From NCBI RefSeq assembly GCF_000004825.1, contig NW_008805076.1, forward strand, positions 806,001 to 870,000: a stretch of 64,000 nucleotides of DNA, written 5' to 3'. A program made the translations under genes and the position numbers. The stretch comes from Heterostelium album PN500 (Eukaryota; Evosea; Eumycetozoa; Acytosteliales; Acytosteliaceae). Under the pieces are notes generated by a model, which saw only the letters and a program-made list of their open reading frames with translations, made no database searches and had not been told where the DNA came from. Positions 36,979-45,670 of this stretch are shown in pieces; position 1 is the first letter of the stretch, and every line of letters begins with the position of its first letter.

Positions 36979-38584
36979 CTATTTATGAATAAGTTATTAT
37001 ATATTAATACATGTTAAATGATAAAATAAAACTATAATGAACAATATAAAAAGAAAAAAAAAAAAACTAGATGATATTTTATAACTGTTATAAAAATAAA
37101 TATCTAAAATCTTTATAAATTAAGAAATTGATGGATGTGATATATTTATATATATAGTTAAGAAAAGAAAATGAAAAGATAATTATAATGATTATTATGT
37201 TGAATAATAGTAAAACTAATTCGTGATGATAGGATAATCATCAATCAAGTTCTAAAAGTTGATGTTATTATTGTTTTTATTGATAGTTTGTGTTGTGTTG
37301 TGTTGTGATGTTGCAAATTAGATATCTAATTTCAAGAATTGGATTGGTTGGATTTGATACAACAAGTACTTGTTGTTATTGTCGTTATTAGTGTTGTTAT
37401 TTTGCTAGTAGTGTACTTAGTGGGTGTGTGTGTGAGGAAATTGAAATGTAAGTGTTTGTTTTTACATATTTCTTGTTTTAATTATAGGATCTATTCATTT
37501 ATATCTTTAAACACTCTACATATTCACTGTTCATACCCTCCCTGTTTTCTTAAAACTTATAAAAAAAAAAAAATAATAAAAAAAAAAAACACTACACACA
37601 ACCACTACACACTTCTTTCTTCTTATGTTGTATGTCTACCCATTTGCTTTAACATATAAATATATATATTTATAATAAATTAAATATTTAAATATTTAGT
37701 TATGTTATGTTATGTAATTATATAAATATGGATATTGTTGTTGGTTGTCAAGATATTTGCATTCATTAAATATCTCTAAAATAAATGAAAAAAAAGAGTA
37801 AACAGGAAAAAAAAAGTATTATCTTAACACAATGCTACTGCTCTACTTACACCAGTATTATTTTTGTTGTCTGAAATGTTTGCAGTGTTACTGGGGATTT
37901 CTGTTGTGGTGGTGGTTGTTGTTGCTGCTGGTTTCTGTTTATATATATTTAAATCCTCTCTTTCCAAATAAAAAGAAAACATTGAATCCTATGATTGTTA
38001 ATAATTCAACATTAACCAAAAAAAATAAAAAATTATTTAAAAATTAAAAAATAAAAAGGCAAAGTTTGTTTGCTACTGATTCTACTACAAATAGGACTGT
38101 TGATATCCCAATAATTTGTTAAAGGTTTTTTTTTTGATGCCAAATCGAAAAAGGATTTGAAATTTTTTATTTATTTTTGAATTGATTTTTGATTTTATTT
38201 TTGATTTTTTTCTTTTTTTACAATATTTAATTTCGAATTAATTGCAAGAAAATTCTGTATTCTATTTTCGAACAGAATAATGAATTACCTAATAAATTAA
38301 ATAAATATCTCGTTACCAAATTTAAATATCTCTTGATTTTATAACTCAATGTTCAGAATAAAGAAAAGATGACATTGCCAAACACCAATCGATCTTTAGT
38401 GATATCGAAATTATCTCTTATTGTTAAATATGATTTCTTGTTTCAATAAAATTTTCTTTGTATATTTAACAAAAAAAAAAAAAAAAAATTCACTTAAAAC
38501 ATATTAATTAATATTGATTCAATTACAAAATATTTATTTGTTAATATGAATCTAATTGTTTGACATCAACTTTAGTTTGATATG
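36979..38584. other. Spacer with possible short hydrophobic exons
   Basis: 1.6 kb with no firm gene. It should include the unseen first exon of the LRR gene on the minus strand. On the plus strand, 37341-37447 encodes a strongly hydrophobic stretch (LVVIVVISVVILLVVYLVGV) that lacks an ATG but is flanked by a plausible acceptor and a GTAAGT donor. A second frame at about 37869-37964 starts MFAVLLGISVVVVVVV and stops after about 31 codons. They might be exons of one small membrane protein or chance products of GTT-rich DNA. TGTTG and TTATG repeats lie at 37288-37310 and 37699-37712, and an A-run at 38471-38488. Confidence 0.3.
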
Positions 38585-38752
38585 CTAACAGTTAAAGAAT
38601 CCACTGTGATGGCAAATACAAAAGGTGTATGGTGTTGGAGAGGTAACTGGGATTTGACATGCTGCGTCTTGACCAAAATTTTGAATAAAAATGGTTGGAT
38701 TGGCAGATTCATTGACATAGACATAGACAGAACCGGGTAGTATGCCACATGT
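38585..38752 (-). pseudogene. C-terminal fragment of a secreted Cys-rich protein gene
   Basis: Minus-strand frame of about 55 codons ending at TAG (38587-38585). It contains five cysteines and a pattern typical of extracellular domains (TCGILPGSVYVYVNESANP, then YTFCICHHSGFFNC). No start codon or acceptor consistent with the frame is visible, and a stop lies just upstream. It sits next to CBM49 copy 3 and may be the end of a secreted gene destroyed by rearrangement, or a last exon whose partners are missing. The family was not recognised. Confidence 0.4.
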
Positions 38753-38912
38753 TCTTATTTATTAATACTATACATCTTGTTTGTTTTACAAACCTCATTA
38801 AGATGAATCTAATAAGAAAACTTTAGGTATTTAGGAAAGTTTATTATTATAATAGTTAAAAAAATTGTAATTGGTGAAATAGATAGATGGATATGGTTGG
38901 AAATCAAACAAT

Positions 38913-39369
38913 TTAGAGGACATGAGCATACTTGAGGTACATGTTGGCTGGTTGATTACCTTTGTTGATGTATCCGAAAGTGAAGGTTTGACCAGCACCC
39001 AATGTTGAGGCATACGATGGAAGTGTGAAATCAGCACCGACAACAGCAATGTTCCAGATGGAAGTTGCATCTCTAATGTTCAAAGTACCATCGGCAGCAC
39101 CGATAACAACTTGGTTGACTGATCTTGGACCGTTGTTTCTGATGGTGACTTCCACTTGAGTGTATGGTTTGCTTCCGTTGTCATCAGTCCATTGTTTGAC
39201 AATCTTTTGTGTCAAAAGTAACACGAGCTCGACATCTAAAGATACATCCATAATCATGTCCATCCAAAACACATGAGTAATATGGATTGCAGATGTTGGC
39301 ACCACAACTGTAGTGTGCACTGGTAAAGGCAACTGCCATCAAAACAAAAAGAGCAATTAAAACTTTCAT
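38913..39369 (-). pseudogene. Secreted CBM49-type cellulose-binding protein, copy 3, frameshifted
   Basis: Minus-strand copy, four bases longer than the intact gene. The change is confined to 39212-39235. A single Asp codon is replaced by two codons around a GAGCTC palindrome (net +3), and one extra T lies in the following ACTTTTGAC (net +1). The extra T shifts the frame, so the product from the ATG stops after about 61 residues. The remaining CBM49 frame is otherwise open to its normal stop. Promoter and TATA box are conserved. The remnant of a B-box/GTPase gene lies just upstream on the same strand, mirroring the gene order at 30.5-32.9 kb. Confidence 0.75.
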
Positions 39370-39703
39370 TTTCTTTGTATTTTACTTTGTAATTTTATTA
39401 GTTTGTAGAATGATATGAGTTTATCCAATAAAACCATTCCTATTTATACTTGTCTTTTCTCTTTACATATTCTCTAATCAATTTAACTCCATAATAATAT
39501 CTTTGTCCATTAATTTTGAGTTAGAGATAAAAAATTGTATAACCCACAATATATTTTAAATTATGTGTATGACAATACCCATTATCAATATCAAAATTTT
39601 TAATAACATTTCATTATCATTTTCTATAAAAGTATAGATATTTGCATACTGTATCTATTAAAATCTTGATTTCTAATATATTATTTCTATTTCTAGGCGG
39701 TTC
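39370..39703 (-). repeat. CBM49 upstream repeat and promoter, copy E
   Basis: Inverted copy of the CBM49 upstream region. The TATA box is at 39440-39450 on the minus strand, an ACCCACAA block is near 39541, and the TATTTCTATTTCTAGGCG landmark is near 39685-39702. The core (39578-39632) is shortened: the TTAACAACTTGAC part is deleted relative to copies A and D. Confidence 0.7.
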
Positions 39704-39949
39704 ATTAAATTTTATTCAAAAATTATCTAATGGGCTTATGTCTTTGGTAGTTACAATGAGAACAACCAAATTATGTGAACCAAATTAAAAAAATGTTGGT
39801 TGTGTTTCTTTTTTTTAAAATTAATGCTCAGGTGAAAGTGGTTGGGAGACAGTTTTGATTTGTGTTTTTTTTAAATATAAAATTTACAATGTATCTATTT
39901 ATATAGTTGTAGCTAAAATCTCTCTTGTGCTGCTTTGGTACGAATACTC

Positions 39950-40245
39950 TTATCTTTTAAAAAAGATAGAATTCAACCTTTAGGATTATTATTGTTATTT
40001 TTCTTCTTACGACCGATGACATAAACAAGATCACCATGCTCATCAAGAATACGATGTTTAAATCTATCAACGACACTGGTGAATGCAGCATCAACACCTT
40101 GTCCAGTCTTTGAAGATGTCTAAAAATAATCCAAACAATTCGTCAGCCAACTCTCTGCCTCGTTGGTGTTGAATCACTTTGGATGATCACTCTTATTGCC
40201 AACTATAATTTTGATTCTGTCAATAAGTGAGCCATTCTCTTACAT
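39950..40245 (-). pseudogene. Remnant of a third B-box/GTPase fusion gene (last exon)
   Basis: Minus-strand sequence matching exon 3 of the two intact B-box/GTPase genes, from the CTAAAG acceptor to the terminal AAAAGATAA. The G4 region NKSD, GKELADEL-like and TGQGVDAAFTS parts are recognisable. Several indels break the frame, and GGTTGAATT creates a stop where the intact genes have GGTGGAATT. The 3' flank (39891-39949) also matches the intact genes. Exons 1-2 are absent, so the gene is dead. Position and orientation show that an inverted block carrying a GTPase gene next to a CBM49 gene once existed here. Confidence 0.8.
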
Positions 40246-40675
40246 CTTTAGTATACAGATACGCCAAAATTTTTTATGAATCAATTCTATTACTTTGGGC
40301 CAAGCAACAGTATTGGTAGTGATAGAGGAAACGATTTATGATTAGGAATAAGAGAAAGATATGATAAAATTTCAAAGAGTTATATGGATATATCTAAAAA
40401 TTTGATTGAGATTGGGGTAATGAACAATCCTCATAAGTTTCATGAAGAGAAAAATGAAATTTAAATCATGTTCTTTTATTGTATAATTCTCAAAGCATAA
40501 CAATAGTATATTTATATTTATTTTCAATGTTTTTTGAATCAGAAAATGTTCATAGAAAAATAGTTAGTGGTCTAAGAGTGCGGATAGCATCGAGATCTGC
40601 TTATCTCAAAATAGGTCATTGATAGAAGAAAAAAACCAGTTGCAAAGTTGTTTTTCATATATAGATTAATATTTA
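40246..40675. other. Intergenic region
   Basis: 430 bp of AT-rich spacer between the GTPase remnant and the orphan minus-strand gene. No gene recognised. Confidence 0.4.
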
Positions 40676-41384
40676 TTATTCATCATGTTGAACAGGTATC
40701 TCCAAAGAATAATCAAAATTTAACATATATAAGGATACCAAATCATTCGGAATAGGACAAACACCTGGTCTGAATAAATATCTTTAAGAATATTTGGTTA
40801 GAAATGAAATGAAATTTTAATATATTAAAAAGTATAAACTTACAATTCCACTGTAATAAATTCAGGATTATCACCTCCTGATATTCTAAGACAGCATTCT
40901 GATTTACTATCAGATTCATACCGGTATATTGGTACACCATCTAAAAGAATTTTATAATCATCATCAACAATCTTATGAATAGGACCAGTGGCACCAACTT
41001 GAACTGTAACAAACTTTCCAGTTGCTTTAAGAGGTACCGCCATAGCAAGTGCTTTTTAATAGAACAATTTAGATTAGTTGATGAACAACTAGAATAAATA
41101 TATTTGTGGAACTTCACTTCAGGAACTCGAACCTCATAAAAAAATGATTTTACCCCATCTCTGGCAATATTCAAATTTTTTTTCGAAAATTGTTTTTTCA
41201 AAATAGTACAAGTTTCTGAAGTGAAGTTGATTTATTAATAACTCTTACAATTGTTATAAGTTATCGATCCATATCCATAATCCAATGGCACTTCTTTCAG
41301 GAGTAGGTCTTTACCATTCTCTTGATTAATAACTCTTACAGGGAGTTTTGAATAGTTAACAACAAATCTAATTTTAAAAACCAT
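40676..41384 (-). CDS. Orphan small protein, 149 residues
   Basis: Three minus-strand exons (41384-41249, 41051-40844, 40781-40676) close in phase and give 149 residues starting MVFKIRFVVNYSK. No signal peptide, membrane segment or known motif is seen. The alternating hydrophobic pattern (KFVTVQVGATGP, YKILLDGVPIYRY, CCLRISGG, PEFITVEL) suggests a beta-rich fold. Intron 1 (192 bp) is long for this window and carries an inverted repeat. The splice sites are GTAAGAG/AAAAAG and GTAAGT/TTAAAG. The gene is divergent from the Cry-like toxin gene, with starts 576 bp apart, so they may share a promoter region. The function is not recognised. It could be a small cytosolic beta-sandwich protein. Confidence 0.6.
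41110..41230. repeat. Inverted-repeat (MITE-like) insertion in intron 1 of the orphan gene
   Basis: AACTTCACTTCAG at the left and CTGAAGTGAAGTT at the right form an inverted pair. Extended, they match over about 20 bp with three mismatches, and about 80 bp lie between the arms. On the minus strand the interior includes GGTTCGAGTTCC, close to a tRNA B box, with GCCAGAGATGG about 30 bp before it. A small foldback or tRNA-derived element is possible; no target duplication was clear. Confidence 0.45.
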
Positions 41385-41960
41385 TTTATGAATTATATAT
41401 AGATAAAAAGTTATTCAGAGAGATGACAAATAATTAATAAACAAAGTGTTCTCTTTGGTTAAAGGAGTTCTTTATTCAATATCTGACGAACCTAATCCTA
41501 CCACCAACAAATTCAAAGTGTTATTTATTAGAATAAATTCTTGATCTGATTCATCGTTTTCTAAATATCTGATCACGGTGTTGTTCAACTCGACCAAAAA
41601 AATAAAATTTTTACATCCTCCTCAGCAAGAAATTTTTTTACATTCATCTAAATTTAGATCAAGGGTATCATTTTTTTTCTTGAAATTGAAAATCAAAATT
41701 CATCGCAAAAGTGCACTAAGGCGCCGTGTATGATCACGCTGGTGAACACCAACCGTCTACCTCTCAAAAACAAACAGTGTTCCACTTACGATTGCTTGTG
41801 TAATGCTCCATGAACATACATAACTCAGTTCAACTAATATTCAACGAATCATTCGTATCTAGAGAAAAAAAAAAGGTTTTTTGTTTGATACCTTTGTATT
41901 TAAAACAAATTTTACCTTATTCATTATCATTTGACCTAATATACTTTTGGTAAAAAGAGA
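41385..41960. promoter_or_regulatory. Divergent spacer between orphan gene and Cry-like gene
   Basis: 576 bp between two divergent starts with no gene inside. Less AT-rich around 41700-41830. No specific regulatory site was recognised. Confidence 0.4.
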
Positions 41961-44066
41961 ATGTCTAGTATAGATAAATATTTGAGTGCAGCAGGTAGAA
42001 ATTTATTAAATTCTTATTTTTTATCTTTGTTCTATTCTAATATAAAAGTTTTTAATTATTATTACAGCAAAGGTTTTGGTTGACGATAAGTTTGCCAATT
42101 TCATAGAAAAATCAGTATCAGCTCAGAGTGGATTGGTTGCAAATTTTTTCAATGGATCTGAGAAACCAGGTGACCAATTACCATTCATTTTTGCAAACTT
42201 TTTATCGGGCGCAATTGCGGCAGTCCCAGTGTATGGATCTGCATTATCTGCTGTTTCTTTGCTCATCTTCAAGTTGGTGATTGACAATCCGGACCCTGCT
42301 GAACAACAGAAAAAGTTAATTGCAGATATGATTGGTCAAGCAATGCAAAAGGATGCAATGGAAGAAGCTATGAACGTCTATAAAGGAATGGTTGCTCATA
42401 TCCAAGATAAAGCCGATGCTGAAGCTGTAATTTTGAAAGGAGACCAACCAGATTGGATTACAATGAGAATGAAAATCGAGAATGTATTCAGTCATTTCTT
42501 GTTTTCCTCATCGATTATTCTCAAGGAGAACTATGAAGTTGTCAATCTTCCTATATATGCTCAATTTTCTGCGCTTCATTTGACATTCATTTATGATGTC
42601 ATTCAAAGAGCATCGTACTTTGGTATTTCAGATCTACTTAAAATACATTATTGTAATACATTCAAGAAATACAAAAAATTGTATTTGGATAATATTTTTA
42701 GAATCTACAACAAAGGTCAAGAAGAGGTGATGAAGAAATTCCCAGAAAAACCATTGGCTAAATACAACTACCATTCAACATTCAACAAGTATCAGGAATA
42801 TAGAAATACAATCATGTTGGATGTCTACCAATATATGCATATATTCGCAATTCTAAACATTGACAGACTTGCATTGTTTGATAATGGATTCAACTATGTC
42901 AATCCACGACCAATCTTCTCCAAGATGATTGCCAAGACAGTTCCTCCACTCAAGACCAAAGTTGTCAAACAGGGAGCCACTCCAGTTAAAGTGGTGAATC
43001 CAGGTAAATATTTACAATGGTCATTCTTTAATAATTAATTTTAGAATTTAAACCTATTTATCTCATTCTTATCTCTTTCAATTTTATTTGTTTTATACAG
43101 AGGCAATGGTATCTTTCAGAATGCCACTCGATACAATCCTCAAAAAGTTAGATGAACAGAAAGGATCATTCTATTTCCAAGAGATATGGCGTGTTTGGGT
43201 CACAGCCAATGAAGAGCGAATCAACAGTCTTCAATGTCAATATTACAAATCACCACTCTCAGCTGCACCATTCACAGATATCATTGGTGAAACAAATGGT
43301 GTACTCCAAGATCTTCTTGGACCATTGACAAACCAACTCATTTTCAATATCAGAGATGAAGATGATGATGATAGAATGAAATTCATTGGATTATATTCTG
43401 ACAAGAGAGTGGGTGCAACCAAATATTTGGATAAAACACCAACTTTCGACAAAGTAACCTTTAAGAACCACAAGATTTCACAAGTCATCGGAATTGATAG
43501 AACTTCATTCCGTACCAAGCCAACAGAAACTGACCCAGGTATTTATGGTTTGGTTGTTGCATTTGTTCCAGAATCGCTTGAACCAAACTTTTTGGATCCA
43601 ACTAAACTCAATATTATGTCACCAATGTGTTTGGATCAACCAATAGGTAAGAGAAGAGAAAAAATTTAATTCCATTAACATTGATTGTTTATTAAAAATG
43701 ATATTGATTATTTTATTTTAAATAGAAAAAAACTTTGCCCTTCAAAAGAATTATAATAATGTTCTTGGTATAGATGCATTGTTATTGAAAACAAACGGAG
43801 AGGTGGTTTTCGATTATAAATGCAAGAAACCAACTCTGTTCATTATTTACATTGATGTGGTAGCACCTGTTGATGCAACTATATCATTCTGGAAATTAGG
43901 TGAAAAAGCAGTTAATTATGATATTGTCAAAGGTGGTGAACTTCGCCAAGTTTCCAACCAGACTATCCAAGAAAACACACAGAAATTCCACTTGAAAGTA
44001 ATCAAAGGTCAAATTATTTTGAAATCAATCTATCTTGCACCAGTAAAACCACCCAAAGCCAATTAA
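41961..44066 (+). CDS. Cry delta-endotoxin-like protein (Endotoxin_N helical domain)
   Basis: Four exons (41961-41994, 42068-43003, 43101-43646, 43726-44066) encode 618 residues, similar to the 600-650 residue core of three-domain Cry proteins. Residues about 40-270 fit the N-terminal pore-forming helical bundle. They include a hydrophobic helix with GAIAAVPVYGSALSA and the hallmark LPIYAQ (172-177) followed by ALHL (180-183). The rest is beta-rich and would correspond to the receptor/carbohydrate-binding domains, though similarity there is weak. There is no signal peptide or long protoxin tail. Delta-endotoxins are bacterial. Such domains have been reported in dictyostelids and attributed to horizontal transfer, and the three introns and local codon use here show a domesticated nuclear gene. 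Role (defence, feeding or other) is unknown. The reading frame appears intact. The domain assignment rests on motif recognition alone. Confidence 0.8.
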
Positions 44067-44472
44067 AGAATAAATAATTAAAATAGTTCATTCAATACAA
44101 TATTAAATTAATTATTCATAAATATGTTTATAGAAAATGAGAATGAAATTTTATAAAACAAATTGTTTGATTACCAAATAAATCATTTAACAACTTGACT
44201 TTATTTGGATGAAAGATAAGATTTTAATAGTTTTAAAAGTAAAATCTTTAAATATCAATTGATAATGGGTAATATCATACAAATATGATGTTTAATAGCC
44301 ATAAGAATAATAATAATAATGAACATCTTTTAATTGGTTTAATCATTCAAAGTTAAAAAAATAAAAAATTGTTTATTTAAAAAAAATTGTAATTGGTGAT
44401 CTTTGTTAAAATTAATTTAATAATTTTAATAAATAGATAGATGGATATGGTAGGAAAACTCAATCAAACAAT
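44067..44472 (+). repeat. CBM49 upstream repeat core, copy C, with a B-box/GTPase gene remnant
   Basis: After the Cry-like gene, 44131-44269 repeats the core of the CBM49 upstream region in plus orientation. At 44285-44345 a degraded start of the B-box/GTPase gene follows (ATGATGTTTAATAGCC, Asn codons, then TTTTAATTGGTTTAA). No intact gene accompanies this copy. It marks a collapsed repeat unit directly beside the 3' end of CBM49 copy 4. Confidence 0.65.
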
Positions 44473-44925
44473 TTAGAGGACATGAGCATACTTGAGGTAC
44501 ATGTTGGCTGGTTGATTACCTTTGTTGATGTATCCGAAAGTGAAGGTTTGACCAGCACCCAATGTTGAGGCATACGATGGGAGTGTGAAATCAGCACCGA
44601 CAACAGCAATGTTCCAGATGGAGGTGGCGTCTCTAATGTTCAAAGTACCATCGGCAGCACCGATAACAACTTGGTTGACTGATCTTGGACCGTTGTTTCT
44701 GATGGTGACTTCCACTTGAGTGTATGGTTTGCTTCCGTTGTCATCAGTCCATTGCTTGACAATCTTTTGTGTCAAAGTAACACGATCACATCTAAAGATA
44801 CATCCATAATCATGTCCATCCAAAACACATGAGTAATATGGATTGCAGATGTTGGCACCACAACTGTAGTGTGCACTGGTAAAGGCAACTGCCATCAAAA
44901 CAAAAAGAGCAATTAAAACTTTCAT
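44473..44925 (-). CDS. Secreted CBM49-type cellulose-binding protein, copy 4 (intact)
   Basis: Single exon of 150 residues on the minus strand. The signal peptide (MKVLIALFVLMAVAFTSA) is followed by a short Cys-rich segment (CGANICNPYYSC and CIFRC), then a CBM49 domain over about residues 50-150. Typical CBM49 strands are visible: VEVTIRNNGPRSVNQVVIG, SIWNIAVVG, LPSYASTLGAGQTFTFGYI and YLKYAHVL. CBM49 domains bind crystalline cellulose, and dictyostelids secrete many such proteins into stalk and spore walls. The Cys-rich segment may add one or two disulfides. Its promoter has a TATA box at 44997-45007. It is the only copy of four here with an undamaged full frame. Family and location are secure; the developmental role is inferred. 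Confidence 0.9.
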   Translation of the reverse strand: MKVLIALFVLMAVAFTSAHYSCGANICNPYYSCVLDGHDYGCIFRCDRVTLTQKIVKQWTDDNGSKPYTQVEVTIRNNGPRSVNQVVIGAADGTLNIRDATSIWNIAVVGADFTLPSYASTLGAGQTFTFGYINKGNQPANMYLKYAHVL

Positions 44926-45353
44926 TTTCTTTGTATTTTACTTTGTAATTTTATTAGTTTGAAGAATGATATGAGTTTATCAAATAAAAACCATTCCTAT
45001 TTATACTTGTCTTTTCTCTTTACATATTCTCTAATCAATTTAACTCCATAATAATATCTTTGTCCATTAATTTTGAGTTATAGATAAAAAATTGTATAAC
45101 CCACAATAAATTTAAATTATGTGTATGACATTACCTATTATCAATTGATATTTAAAGATTTTATATTGACAATTTTTCAAATCTTTCATCCAAATAAAGT
45201 CAAGTTGTTAAATGATTTATTTGGTAATCAAACAATTTGTTTTATAACATTTAAATGCATTATCATTTTCTATAAAAATTTTTAGATTTTTATGTATTGT
45301 AATGTATCTATAAAAATATTGATTTCTAATATATTATTTCTATTTCTAGGCGA
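44926..45353 (-). repeat. CBM49 upstream repeat and promoter, copy D
   Basis: Full-length inverted copy upstream of the intact CBM49 gene. It has the TATA box (44997-45007, minus strand), ACCCACAA near 45101, a core at 45137-45274 and the TATTTCTATTTCTAGGCG landmark ending near 45353. It is the best-preserved companion of copy A. Confidence 0.75.
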
Positions 45354-45670
45354 CTACATTAAATGTTATTCAATAATTATCTATCTGATGAGTGTGATGT
45401 TTGGTTACTGTTTTTGTTACAATGAAATATATAAAAAAATGGTGATTTTAAAAAATTTAAAGTTAACCTCAGATCAAAATTCAAGATAATAATCTAATGT
45501 TTAATAGATCTATCATTAATACATTTTACAACTAAAATTGATGAATAACAGCTATATCGAGCTACATTCTAATTCAATGTATTACATTCTATAGAAGTAA
45601 GTATATTTTATTTATCATGATAAATAATAATACATTCTGCTAAACATAAATGTAAAATTAGACTTTACTG
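45354..45670. other. Intergenic region
   Basis: About 317 bp of AT-rich spacer downstream of the G8-domain gene; nothing recognised. Confidence 0.4.
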
